64,000 nt of DNA from Plicaturopsis crispa FD-325 SS-3. Taxonomy: Eukaryota; Basidiomycota; Agaricomycetes; Amylocorticiales; Amylocorticiaceae. The translations under genes were made by a program, and so were the position numbers. Under the pieces are notes generated by a model. That model was not told the origin of the DNA, did no database searches, and saw only the letters and a program-made list of their open reading frames with translations. The DNA lies in contig KN832554.1 in NCBI GenBank assembly GCA_000827205.1, forward strand, positions 1,858,345 through 1,922,344, given 5' to 3'. Of the stretch, positions 1 through 11,900 are shown in pieces; the first letter of the stretch is position 1; each line of letters begins with the position of its first letter.

Positions 1-1
1 C

Positions 2-285
2 GTCTCGTGCAAGTACTCATGCATCATGCCCTACCTTAGGTTCTGTATCAAGATGCCGTTCCTCCACCGTCTTGCCTGTTTCAGGGACGATGTTGTCTTC
101 CTCGTCTTCCTCTATCAGGTATGCTCCCAAGCTCCGATGATTTTGCCTTACGTAGCGTGCTGATTGTCGCATTGCAGCGCTGGATATACCGCATCGATCT
201 GAAGCGAATCAACGAGTATGGTCAGGTGGCGGAAGGCGCCGCAACGGCGGACGCTCCGGGAGAAGAATCCAAAAAGACAAAGTAA
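2..285 (+). CDS. CLPTM1-like membrane protein, 3' end only
   Basis: Partial gene cut by the window edge. Exon 2..118 and exon 178..285, separated by a 59 nt GT-AG intron (119..177), give the last 74 residues. They contain the stretch FRDDVVFLVFLYQRWIYRID followed by an N-E-Y-G motif, which I recognise from the C-terminal end of the CLPTM1/TMEM (cleft lip and palate transmembrane) family, multi-pass ER/Golgi membrane proteins linked to lipid scrambling and receptor trafficking. The tail after this motif is short, Ala/Gly/Lys rich and ends with TKTK-like basic residues before the stop at 283-285. The start and most membrane segments lie outside the window. Family call is from motif memory, not a search. 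Confidence 0.72.
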
Positions 286-702
286 ATGCAACTTCCGAGG
301 GCACGCAAAGAGCAGGTCTTCCATTGGCAGGACCTGGATACGTTTTCAACTGGCAAGGAGAGCTCTAGGAATAAAGGGGGCTCGGTGGACGGCATATATG
401 CGATGTGCATGGTACCTGTTTAGATTTAATGAGAACGATTATGGATAATTTAACCATGCATAGTTGGTGTTGTATGCAGGGTACATTGGACTACGGTAAA
501 GACAAAGCACAGGATGTTTGCGAAGCGGAAGAGACGGGTGCGCACACCAACAAATCAGGCATAGCTTTTTTGTCGGTCGATGATCGGAGTCATCGGTCGA
601 GTGTCGGTCCGGTGTTTTCAGTAGCGATTTCTCTATACTTTCACCTTTTCCATTTACCATCTCCTTCATCGCTCGCTCTGGCGCCTGATCGTCTGTATCG
701 CA
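286..702. other. Intergenic, 3' UTR of CLPTM1-like gene and promoter of next gene
   Basis: About 417 bases between two plus-strand genes. Short overlapping reading frames on both strands show no family resemblance. I see nothing specific here beyond a pyrimidine-rich stretch around 640-700 just before the next start codon, which suits a fungal core promoter or 5' UTR. Confidence 0.5.
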
Positions 703-3621
703 ATGGCTGTCAACGGCCACGACCTGACATTCGCTTGCAAATGTCTCAATGTGCGAATACGGGGACAACCAGGGACTCGTGATGTCCCAGAGGCTCTCGG
801 AAGAGATTCTGCGTACAGTCCTGTGCACGTCGGCGATGAGGGTATCACAGTGGTTAGTGCAATGCGCTTTGAGAGTATTCAACAATATCCTGATTTTTTT
901 GGCTCTGTCTCTGTAGGTATACCCTCAGGTGACTTTGAGATCCTACTCGCAGGGAATTCCAGTTCCAGATAATACCCATTGCTCTCGCTACACCACTTTG
1001 TCTTGCCTCGTATGCTCGACTATCGTTTACCGGGCCCACCAAATCCTTCCAGTCGAGCTGATAGGGAGCGATGGGCCACTGTTACCCACAGAGGACTGGG
1101 TGGAGCAGGATGTTATGAAAAGCTCGGATGGATGGATTGAAGTTCATGTAGGATGCCTGGTGAGTACCCTCTCCTGCTCGGCGCACTTATATGATTTGTC
1201 CCTGCGTGGGTTGTGCATCTCATTTAACATTCCACACTATGATTGTTATCAAACCTCTGCTTACTGACGCACTTGCACCCAGTCTGGTACAGGAATAACA
1301 CAAGTGGAATCATGCACGTCATATTCACCGAACTTTTTCCTGGCGCTTCCTCGTGAGCCCAGTCGCTCGTCGCTATCTGTGGCTACGTCTCGTCCAGGAT
1401 CTCCGGTACGAGCTGCAACTCCGCCTACATATCCGCATTCTGCCTCGCCAGCCGGTCCATATCTTCCAAACATGCGGCCAATCTTTCCGCCGCCTCCATT
1501 CACACCGTCTCACCCAGTTTTCGCACATTTCGCAAAGCTAGCATCGCAACATTCGGAAGAGATTCGCGCTGATACCGAGAGAGAATTGGCACAGATAGTG
1601 AGAGAGAAAGTGGCAGCTATCGAGAGGGCGGAGGCGGAGCTGAGACGGGACGTCGAAACCATATGGCGGAAGTTCAGGCAGGGTGTGGACAAAGCAGAGC
1701 GGGAGAACCCGAGTACGCCATCTCTCCAGCACCGGGAGAGCGAGGGCTGGCATGTAGGCAATAACAGCATCCCTGGAACACCAGCGGGAGCCAGCCAGGG
1801 TACTCCGGTCTCGATCCGAGAATTCGTTGCATCACCCAATCCTCCTGTACGAGCAGCATCTGCTCAACCTTCGAGACGGTCAACACTATCAGCTTCACTG
1901 GCGACGTCATCTTTTCACCATCCCAGGGCGGCCCAAGAACAGTCACCACCGCGCTCTACTCAGGTCACTCGACCACGTTCTCCACCTCCATATTCATCGA
2001 ATCCGCCATCGCCGTACTCAGCCACGAGCCCTACCATTTCTTCCTCGTCGCGCAGCTCAACATCAATCGGTGGTCACAGCATTGCCCGGCCCTTCAGACG
2101 GAACATGGATCAAGCCAACGACACCGCTACGAGTTTCCGTTATTTCTCGATATTGGAGTCGGAGGGCGCACGATTCCGGGAGAATAAGAGTACCACAAAC
2201 GGCAAACCAACTTCCCCTGCACGAAGTCCAGTTACGACAGCGAAGCCAACAGTGACTGCTGAGAGCGCCGCCGAATCTTCCACTGCTATCAGCAATGGGC
2301 ACAGTGATAAGAGCTCAAGCTCCAGAGGGAGATCGCGGAGTAGAGGCAGACATCACAGCACCGATACCCCACAAGCCCCTCCTGCTCCTAATCAAGAGAA
2401 TGGTGTCAAGGGAAAACGGAAAGTTACCTTTGACGTCGTTCCTAATGTTGTCACTATCAAGAGAGAAGTTCTGGCTGAGCAGGCAGAGGAAGATGCCTCA
2501 CGGGCTAGTTTGGATGCAGAAGGTTCGATTTCTCGCTCATCATACTATCGAACGCGTTTCTAAAACATGATCATCCTATTAGACATGATTTTCGATCTGG
2601 AAGACGACGCAAGTGATCGTGCTTCCTTGGACACAGGCTCTTCACCGCTGTATCAACTACAGGAGCACGTACAAGCCCCCGAAAGACCCGCCCGGAAACG
2701 TACCAACCAATCGAGCCTGTCGCAGTCTTTCTCTAATCTACGGCCAACCTCCCTTCCGGTGCCTTCGAATATGCGGACCCCCGTGCAACAAGCTGATATA
2801 GATAGCATACCACAACTGCTACGGCCTGCTCCAGGTGCTTCGTCTTTGCACAACCGTCCGACCCGTCGGAGGTCTATGGAGCATTTGACGGACAAAGAGG
2901 ATGAATACGATGATCGTGAAGCTGCGATTCGCCAACTGGTCGCTGCCGATATCCCCAGTCATCGCGGTGCTTGGAAGAAGAATAGTAAGGCGTGGAAGAC
3001 GTTTTCGCGCCGCCAGGATGGGAAACCGAATAGCCGCTATGGAGGCCTTATACCAGAAGAAACTGAAGATGGAGCTGACATGGATGAAAATGATATCATC
3101 GGGCTCCCAAGCGACGAAAGCGACGAGGATGATAGCGACGGTGAAGGTACAGTGATTTTGATCTTGCATGCAGAACATGTTCTCACTCTTTACTTTTAGA
3201 TGTGCAGTGGGACCAGTACAAGTCCCCAGCCTTGGCGTCGTCGTTACCGATTGCAATTGGTCCGCTGGGGAAGACAAGAGAGGCGCTCAGCCTCGCATCA
3301 TACCAACCGAAGACGTCGCTCTCAGATCGTCCCGGAACGCTCGTCCCGCCTTTACCACGCTCATATTCGGGGAACAAAGTGGCCTCCTCTGCCGCACTGC
3401 GCAAGGCGGTCTACGCTGAGCGCGACGCTCTTCGTGCCCTGGATCCGGGCCCTCTTGATTTCGCCGCGGACGATGACGACGACGAGCAAGAGCAGTCCGA
3501 GGAGGAGAACCCTGTCCCAGGGGACGTGGGCGCGGGCGGTCGGGGCCGCCAGCACGCCTACAAGATCCTGCAGAAACGCAGCGAGGTGCCCGCAGCTGGC
3601 ATGTGGCGCAGCCTGGCTTAG
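703..3621 (+). CDS. Unrecognised conserved-looking protein with N-terminal CxC...CxxC motif (872 aa)
   Basis: Five exons: 703..852, 917..1159, 1283..2522, 2583..3146, 3200..3621. They join cleanly to 872 residues. The N-terminal ~110 residues look folded and hold Cys12-x-Cys14 and Cys80-x-x-Cys83, a possible zinc-binding set. The middle (roughly 130-400) is rich in Ser, Pro and Arg, with one acidic/basic helical stretch around residue 180 that may be a coiled coil. Basic RS-like patches and a KRKVTF stretch suggest nuclear localisation. The C-terminal third is highly acidic (EDD, DESDEDD, DDDDDE runs) and ends GMWRSLA. I do not recognise the family. The start is the first ATG in frame with the CxC motif; the four introns have GT-AG borders. 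A polyadenylation-like AATAAA lies near 3795. Confidence 0.72.
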
Positions 3622-3896
3622 GAGACGATGGCATCCCCGAGCGCTGAGGGGGCTGCAACAGACTTTGCATGTCACGTACGATATTCGTCGGTTAATAGTT
3701 CGAAATGCTGTCGCCTGTGCTTTATTTACTTGCCATGCTTGTTGTAGTAATTTTGTATCGCCATTGCAATGTCCATAGTACTCTAGGTTGTAAAATAAAT
3801 GTGCCTTGTAAAGCATGAACATGAACGGGAAATGAGTATTACTTTTGGGGGGTAGAAAAGGATGTGAACTTGAACTTCAAGCATCGACACGACAGA

Positions 3897-5329
3897 CTAG
3901 GCGGTCGTAGCCTGGCCGGTTTCAAGACGCGAAACCGAATCTTCAACTCGAGACCCATCCTCGGTAGGGAGAGCTGCCCGCTCCTCTTGGGAGGAAATGC
4001 CATCGGAGATGCAGCGTGCGCATGTGCAGGCGAACCTCCACCCGCGTGCAAGCTCCTGCCGGCGGCGGCGCCTGCTTTCGATGGGCGATTCGTCGGGGTG
4101 CTGGGTGACGTCCACGTACGCCACGGTGACCTCCTCGCCCTTCTTCAGGTCGCGGGATGCGATGAGGTGGAGCTCTGCGGTCCCGCTGCTGAATGAGGGA
4201 CGCGCAGTTGGCGTGCAGGAGTGTTGGATCTGGGTCGCCCGTTAGCTTGCTAAGCACGACAAAACTGAAAGAGACGTACATATGAAGACACCAAGTAGAA
4301 CCCAGTGCCGACCTGTCGAGAGGTTCCATATGGCGTCCGCGTCCTCTCCACGTCTTCCGGGCGCTCAGCAGATGGGGGCTGGACCAATAAAATCAGTTAA
4401 TCAACGAAGAGATTTTTTTTTAGGAAATGCAGACCTTGTCATCTCTGCCACCACCAAAGCAAACGCCGTACGCGTTGTACGACACTTTACCCAAGACGAC
4501 AGGGTAGGTCTCGTCGCTAGCATTCTGCTCAAGACCAGGGAAGGCGGTCTCAAGCACCCCGCGAATAAGCTTCTTCTCTTCGTCAGGGGGTGTCAGTTCA
4601 AGGTAGCGGAGGCGTTCAAAGTGATCGGCGAGGGTGTAGTCCTGGTTGTCGGCACCCGTGAACTCCATGGCCATAGGACTGCTTGCCGTCGGGATGGCCT
4701 TGGAAGTCTGCACAGATACACGCCTGCCAAGGTAACGCGCAGCAAGCAGGGGCGCAGCCTTCGCGGTCTTCTTGACATACTCGACAAATGCTTTCTGCGC
4801 CGCATCGCGGTCCTCTTTGGCCTCGCGTGACATGTCCTGCGCCGAGGCTATGGGCATGGCGGGCTCCATGGTGAAGAGCAGGTTGCCGTGCTGGATGTTG
4901 GACCGGACCTGGCAATCCTTGGAGCAGTACACGGAGTTGAGTCTGTCGTCGGCCGGCCGGATGGCCATGTTTTTCTGGATGGCACGAAGACAGTAGAAAC
5001 AATGGGAACCTTTGCTTTGTAGATCGAAGTCAAGAACTGTAACCACGGGTTGTTCCTGCGTGGTCGCGTAAATCCTGGCATTAAAGGAGAAGACCCCATA
5101 GTTAAGGCGCACCTTGTAGATAACCTCTCCAGCCTTGATGTCCTTTGTAACGATGAGTATTTTCTTCCGCATCGTGGCGCCACTGCCATCGGGCAAGTCG
5201 ATACTGTGGACAGCGACATTCATGGACTTCGGCGGGAAGCTCTCATAATAACCTGCGTCCGCAAAGGCTCAGTCTTACTATTGCATGCCAAGTATGCTCC
5301 ATATGCTCACCTGTGATCGTGTTCTTGAG
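3897..5329 (-). CDS. SET/MYND-type lysine methyltransferase-like protein
   Basis: Exons on the minus strand: 5311..5329, 5113..5252, 4435..5055, 4280..4378, 3897..4229, giving 403 residues from the 5' exon onward. The first half has a degenerate MYND-like zinc motif (HCFYC ... VYCSKDC), and the end has the SET core: GTGFYLVSSY, then IQHSCTPTAR (usually NHSCxPN), DLKKGEEVTVAYVDV, and a post-SET FACTCARC cysteine cluster. The family is SMYD-like; methylation of a protein lysine is inferred. The 5' exon begins straight after a strong acceptor (pyrimidine tract, then tag at 5330-5332) and has no start codon of its own. Either translation starts at the internal ATG at 5223, or an upstream exon exists, perhaps TOM20 (see findings). 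The listed 5' limit is therefore not a proven start. Confidence 0.8.
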
Positions 5330-5460
5330 CTACATGGCGACAACGAGGCGGGAGAGAAGCAAAAAAGAAACGATATATTAGAACAGATCCAATAGAAGTT
5401 GTTTTGACAGGCCATTAATGTGCAGGGGCGTGACTATACACTGTACAGTCGTGGGCAGAA

Positions 5461-6242
5461 TTACGTCGCAGGCGTTTGGCTCCCAGGATCAGTCAACTTG
5501 TCCCACTCCTGCGACGAAGCTTCCGAGGGCGGCCCGCCTCTTGTCGGGCTCGTCTCGACGTCGTCGAGGTCGACGTCTTCGTGCGGCCCTGACGAGTGCC
5601 CTGCCGACGAAGAAGATGAACTCACGTTCAAATCCACCATCTCAATTATTAGCTGGAGCGGAGGTCAGCACAACTAGGAAAGTCACGACATGGTAGACCA
5701 TACCTTGAATATGGGCTCGGGGACGGTCTTCTGATATATGCTGATGAGGTCCACGGTCTGGGGATACACCCGAAGTGCCCTGTAGAAGGACATGGCGGCC
5801 GGCAAGTGGAATGTCGGGCCTGCGATATTCATCCAAGGTTAGCTGCTCGACCGCGACCACAGGAGATGCCAAACACTTACCCCGCATGCTGAGGTTCTCG
5901 CCTATGCTGACATGCTCCAGGAAGTACTGCTCTGAAGCCTCTACGGACGGTGGCACATCCTCCCTCTTGATGGTCTCCAAAGCCGCCTTCAAATCCTCCT
6001 TCGTAATCGTGGACGATTCACTCTCCTTCACCTTCTCCTGCGCAACAACCTTGTCCACCCGCTTCTTGTCCTTGCCTGTGTCTGTGTTTAGATATGAACC
6101 GTATGAAGTGGCACCATTGCGCCTTACGAAGCTTTTTGCGGAAGTCGATGTCGTTCCGCCGCTTGTGGTCAAAGTAGACGGCGTAGGCTACCAGGCCAAG
6201 GACAGCGGTGCCAACAACAAGCGTAGTGGTCCTGCCGCTCAT
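5461..6242 (-). CDS. TOM20: Mitochondrial import receptor subunit Tom20
   Basis: Exons 6128..6242, 5881..6075, 5704..5819 and 5461..5640 encode 201 residues. It starts MSGRTTT, then one membrane segment (about residues 8-24, VVGTAVLGLVAYAVYFD), then the KRRND-x-FRKKLRK linker and the TPR-like receptor core with the hallmark EDVPPSxEAxEQYF, a helix starting GPTFHLPAAMSFYRALRVYP, and PEPIF. This is the outer-membrane receptor that binds N-terminal presequences and passes them to the TOM pore. The C-terminus is a Ser-rich then acidic tail (EDVDLDDVE) ending at 5461. The SET gene lies about 130 bases behind on the same strand. A good GTGAGT donor in phase 0 sits inside the last exon (5620..5625), which would remove the acidic tail if used. 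Confidence 0.92.
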
Positions 6243-7508
6243 ATTGAAGAGATTTTTGAGGAGGATGAAGGTGGTACAGAACGAGGAAAGCTCGAAGAAC
6301 GCGAACGCGTCGTGGCTACATTTTGTCATTGGCTCGCTTATGGCTTAGGTAATCCAATGTATTGTGGCGTCGTCCGACCGCGTCCGGGAATGCTGCATTT
6401 TTTGCGGCGTTGCCTCTGCAATGCAGAGGTGCTGAGGCAGGATAGAGCAGTACTTACTGGATGCTTTCATTGGGAGCGCAGCAAGGCGCTTACGATGTAT
6501 AGATATGCATTGTCACAGAGGTCTCCGAGAGTCCGAGTCCCTGATCCACGCTGTACATACACAGCACTACGAGCGGTAAACACCCAGTGTAGCAGTTTCG
6601 CACAGGGCGGAGTTATGCAATGTCGGATGGCATTGGGAGGCTCCGCAAACATATAAAGCTCAGCGCCAAGCAACACATGGGTTGCCGTCCACCTGCCTCG
6701 CAAGATAAGGACTGACGTCTTCTAATGTGGGGTAGAGTGGATTGAACACTAAACCGTCACTGAGCATCAGGAAGATCAACTGCAGACCGGAAAGGGTCTT
6801 GTAGTATCGATAAGAGGTTCGGCGTATAGTAGAACCTGATCCCGTTCGTGTGCTGAGGTCCGAGATTCTACAATCGGGGTGTTCCAAGCCCTGGAGCGCT
6901 AATCCCCGGCCTCAACGATGTCCGGGGAGTAAACCGGGATGGAATGAAAGCCATAATGCAAGACGGAGGTCTAGGACGACTGCAATAGGTTATGTGTGGG
7001 GTGGTCCGTGTCAATGCGCTGCCCATTGTGTGGTCACATACTCAATAGAGCGTTTGAAGGACTGCACGTTACGACGATTGTCTCTGATTCCACTGCATTT
7101 GACAAGAAAAGGTCTGGAAAGTGCACAGGATAAAAGCGAGACAGCACTTGGAGACAACTTGACAAAAACAAGCGCGACGATGGACGCATCGAAGCGCCGC
7201 CGGAGACAGCCGAGGACAACAAACAGAGGCGTGGGAAAGTGGGTACCCTCTGCCCTGCGAAGGACGTGCCCTCGACCCTGCTCTGGATTTAGGCCGTAAT
7301 CTTTCCTCTTCAACTACCACCATCATCTCCAACTTGCCCTACCACTTCCACTCCCGTGAGTTTCCCGTCCTCGTCGCCGTCGCCAACAACGAGCTCACCT
7401 TTTCTATCTATTCAGCCTACCCCAGTTCTCTACCCCATTCACAGTCAGTACGCGATCGCGACGCGTTGCAGTACATCTTTGTTCACTCGTTTTTTCTTCG
7501 TTCAACAG
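6243..7508. other. Divergent promoter region TOM20 / 14-3-3
   Basis: About 1.27 kb between divergent genes. The only structure I can support is a likely 5' UTR intron of the 14-3-3 gene: a GTGAGT donor at 7356 and an acceptor, ttcaacag, ending at 7508, the base before the ATG. Short reading frames on both strands resemble nothing known. Confidence 0.5.
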
Positions 7509-8448
7509 ATGCCTGAATCCCGTGAAGACTCTGTCTACCTCGCCAAGCTCGCTGAGCAGGCTGAGCGTTATGAAGGTGCGCGCTCTCGCGATATCGATAG
7601 TCGCGTGCCACCTCTTACGCGTGACGATCTGCAGAGATGGTTGAGAACATGAAGCGTGTCGCCTCGTCGGACCAAGAGCTGACCGTCGAGGAGCGCAATC
7701 TTCTCTCCGTCGCGTACAAGAATGTCATTGGTGCTCGCCGTGCATCGTGGAGAATCGTTTCCTCCATTGAGCAAAAGGAGGAGTCCAAGGGCAACGAAGC
7801 CCAGGTTTCGATGATCAAGGGCTACAGGGAGAAGATCGAGAGCGAGCTTGCCAAGATCTGCGAGGACATCCTTGAGGTCCTCGACAAGCACCTCATCCCA
7901 TCGGCCGCATCTGGAGAGTCCAAGGTCTTCTACCACAAGATGTACGCGTCACTGCTCGCTTCCGCCTTTCATCTCACTGACCTCCCTTTGCAGGATGGGT
8001 GACTACCACCGCTACCTCGCCGAGTTCGCCACCGGCGACAAGCGGAAAGACAGCGCCGACAAGTCCCTAGAGGCTTACAAGGCCGCATCTGACGTTGCCG
8101 TCACTGAGCTGCCCCCGACCCACCCCATCCGTCTCGGTCTTGCGCTCAACTTCTCGGTATTCTACTACGAGATCCTCAACAGCCCCGACCGTGCATGCCA
8201 CCTCGCGAAGCAGGCGTTCGACGACGCCATTGCCGAGCTCGATACGCTCTCGGAAGAGAGCTACAAAGACTCGACGCTCATCATGCAATTGCTCCGGGAC
8301 AACTTGACCCTCTGGACTTCGGACATGCAGGACTCCGGTACAGTGTTCACTTGACTCATCACATATCAGCAGCTAACACTGCATGGACGCAGCAGATAAG
8401 CCCGCAGACGCGAAGGACGAGGGTGCCGACGCCCCAGCAGAAGATTAA
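7509..8448 (+). CDS. 14-3-3 protein
   Basis: Exons 7509..7575, 7635..7941, 7994..8337 and 8393..8448 encode 257 residues, the normal length. All nine helices are present: the N-terminal [20 protein letters not shown], the [20 protein letters not shown] signature, [13 protein letters not shown], and the second signature from [20 protein letters not shown]. Lys and Arg residues of the phosphopeptide pocket are in place. It binds phosphoserine/threonine motifs in many signalling, cell-cycle and metabolic partners as a cytosolic dimer. The C-terminal tail is short and acidic and ends APAED. The ATG follows directly on an acceptor-like cag, so the first intron is probably in the 5' UTR. Genes on both sides are unrelated. 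Confidence 0.96.
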
Positions 8449-8978
8449 ATTTCTCGTTTTTATTATTTCGCATGCATGCATCATCTGTTTCCCCTGCTCA
8501 TCCCCTCACATACCGTCGCATTATCTTGCCCCTCATCTCCGCTTCACGTCTCGCCCTGCCCCACGATGGCTGTGTCCCGCCCTCCATTTCACGTCTTATT
8601 ATCCGTAGTCTTACCGTTCCTGCCGTCTTTCTTTTTTGTGCATGTCTACAGTCCGAGTAATCTCTATGGTGTCAATAGACAGCTCTCGCAGACGCTCTTT
8701 CTTGATTGTCGTTCATGAGATTCGCGTGTCCAGAGAGCGCGTAGGATGTGTAGGGTTTTCTTGAGCACCTTGTCAATGTGAGTTGCGGTCACACTAGTGA
8801 ACTGAGCCGCGAGATCTGTGTACCATGCAAGAAATGCAGCGCTGATCGGTGTATGAGTCCTTCCGTCCCTACTATTTCCATTTCCAAGGCGCCCCAACCC
8901 TACTATAGCTAAACAGGACTTAGCTAGCACTCCAGGTGTTCGACACGGGTACTAGTCGAGGCTAGTCGCCACCTTCAA
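8449..8978. other. Intergenic, 14-3-3 3' region and BST1 promoter
   Basis: About 530 bases between two plus-strand genes. The first part is pyrimidine-rich 3' UTR. I see no gene, repeat or RNA in it. Confidence 0.5.
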
Positions 8979-11900
8979 ATGTGGACGCCCCGACACGCAA
9001 AGACATTCGCGTCGCACTTGAGGGCCATCGTAACGGTAGGCCTCCTAGCGGTCCTCTACTTCGCTAGCATCGACACATCGAGAACTCTCTCGCCGCAAGG
9101 ATGCCGCATGTCGTGGATGTCGCCGTCGTACATCCTGCAGTCAGGCTTCGACACGACGTGGTCCCCCCTCGCGCGCCGCTACTCACTCTGGCTGTATCGC
9201 GAGGTTGGATGGGAGTCCAATGAGGTGCGTTTCAGTGCCAGGTCCTGGCATATGAGCTGAGTGTGTCTGAGTTTTAGGTCAAGGGTGTCCCTGTGTTGTT
9301 CATACCGGGGAACGCGGGGTCCTCGCACCAGGTCCGTTCAATTGCCTCGAGCGCGACGCGGCAGTTCTACTCGTCGCCATATGTGAAAGCACCAGAATTC
9401 GAGGGCACTGCGCTCAAGCAACTCGATTTCTTTGCCGGTGCGTGCTACATGACTATTGCTATCACACGACCTTCCCCCGCGCAATGTTCGACGGACGCGT
9501 ATATCTGGGGGGCATTTGCGAGGGACGTAGAGTCGAGGGACGTGCCCTACGACCCCCGCGTCGCTGCAAAGTCTGCCCAGATATATTGTTTTCTTGGAAC
9601 TCGTCGGCTTATAGACTATTATATCGCCTTCGGATTCAAGCGTTATTGATAATATCTCGTAGTTGAGTTCAACGAGGACCTCTCCGCTTTCCATGGACCC
9701 ACACTGGATGCCCAAATTTCATACTCCTCCAGCGCCATCTCTTACATCCTCTCATTGTACCCTACTGGTACGACCATAATCGTCCTGGGACATTCCATGG
9801 GCGGTATAGTCGCCACCTCGCTTCTCCCTACCACGAATATCTCCGCTATCATCACGATGTCGACGCCGCACACATTACCGCCCGCGCGTTTCGACTCGCG
9901 CATCGATAAATTATACACTACCAACCGACAAACCCTCCTCGCCGACAACACGCCTATATTGTCTTTATGTGGCGGCGCGACGGACATGATGATTCCATCG
10001 GAATCGTGCATCCTACCGCCGGCCGCGCAGTCCGCTAACGACTCGGTGAGCTACAGGAGGACTGTGTTCACCTCCGCGCTCGAGGGCGCATGGACTGGTG
10101 TCGGGCACCGCGAGATGGTCTGGTGCCATCAGGTGCGCTGGCGCGTCGCCAGAGCGGCACTTGAGCTGGGACTGTCTCAGTCTCCCGAAGAGCGAGGGGT
10201 GGTACTCGACCGGTGGTTGCGAGACGGGCATCGGCTTCCGCCGTCGATACCTACAAGCAGCTCCGACCTGATACTGGGTGACCCTGGCAGCTACGATGTG
10301 CTAGAAGGTGATGCGCGCCTCGAAGTACGGAATCTTCGCGGCTCGAGGATGTATTTGCTTCCCCTCCCAGCCTCGTCCTCTGCTACAGAGCCGCAGCTCG
10401 TTCTGTACGTGTCAGGAGGCTCCATCCCTCCGATATCACCCCACCATCATGGTCCCCTCCAGGTCTCCGTATACACATGTCGTCGGCAGTGGGGTACATC
10501 GGATTCCGACAAATGCACGCCTTTGTCTCCGTCGAGCCTCAAACTTATCCCCAGTCCCGTGCCAGGAAAAGCTTTTCCTGTGCCGGACGAGGGATTCGAC
10601 GAGTCTGAAGGTGTGGTGCTGTTTGAAGCCAGTGTCCTCATCGCTCGAAGTGAGCCGGGTGAGGAGATGAGAATCGGTGTGCGCATTGAGCATGGTGACG
10701 GCAGCGGCTGGATTGTTGGCGGATTTGTTCCCGACGGTGCCACGGTGCGAAATGACGCAAGTAGCATCGGTGAGTGCTTGCTTCAGCACTATGCTCGTCC
10801 GTTGGCTGAGAGCTCTCGATAGCTCCGTTCCTGGGAACTCTTTCAGTCAGTACGGGCGCGTCAGGCGCGCTTCGATCGACGATAAATTTCCCGAACCTGC
10901 TATCCAATGCCCTCGTCGTATATCGATTGACCCCTACAATGTCGTCCGCTTCAAATTGCCTAGGTAACGGTGCTCTGACAAGTCGCGGCAAGACCATATT
11001 TTGATAACTCTTCCTTTGACAGACACTCTTCTCCATCCACTTCTGATGCACACGTCTCAACCGTCTGAGGCCCACTATTATCCCCTGGCGCTCTCGCGAC
11101 CTATCCATCTACACTCGCACAGCTCTGCACCCTATATCCCTGACATCCGGCCCCTTCAGCACCGAGGATTAGATCTGACCATCTATGCTTCTGGCTGCCA
11201 CATCTCCGAGTTCGACATAACGGTCGACTGGTGGGCAACTATTGGGCGGTGGGGGACCAGGTATCACACCACCTTAGCTAGCTGGGCGGTGGGCGTCGTA
11301 GCTATCATGCTCTTTCGTGCGTGGGGTATTGCTGAATTGGGAAGTGAGTACGGGTCGCGTGCTGTAAAACACATCTGAACGTCTGAATGTTATCGCAGGA
11401 CCTGTACCATCGGTCGACCAGTCATTAGCAACCCTAGGGTCGATAATGCCTATGCTTGCAGTAGGTTCCTTCGCCGTTTCTTTCCTTCCTCTGCCCGCCG
11501 GATACTACCTTGGAAGCCGCGGCGAACCGCTGTTTGCGTTCCTAGCGCCTATTTTGCTCTTCCTAGCGTTTGGTCTGGTCGGCATCAGCTGGTGGACCCT
11601 ACGTGTGTTCATTTGGCCATTGGGCAAATTGGGACGCGCCATAGGAAGGTAAATGTCATTTTTGGTTTTCGTCGACGGGTCCTGCTGACCTCCAGCGTGG
11701 CAAAGGCGAAAGGACAACGCTGGTGTCAACAGAGGCACCTTCGTCTCGATGGGTCTCATCTTTGCCCTCATTTTCCTATTCATCCCATGGCAGGTCGCAT
11801 TCCTGGGCTGCTGGATCATTCACCTGTCGACGTGCGCCACATCGACGCAACCTTCCTCGTTCCCCGGGTCATCGCGAACTCCGGGTACTACACCGCCGCC

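Noticed and set aside
2063-2302. Small minus-strand frame inside the first unrecognised gene
   Set aside because: Lies wholly inside a coding exon on the other strand and has no sign of selection.
4282-4830. Plus-strand open frame (182 codons) within the SET gene
   Set aside because: Antisense to SET exon 3; no domain resemblance, while the minus strand reads conserved SET/MYND sequence.
6467-6887. Minus-strand frames in the TOM20 / 14-3-3 promoter region
   Set aside because: Two short frames without splice connection or any resemblance; more likely random frames in non-coding DNA.
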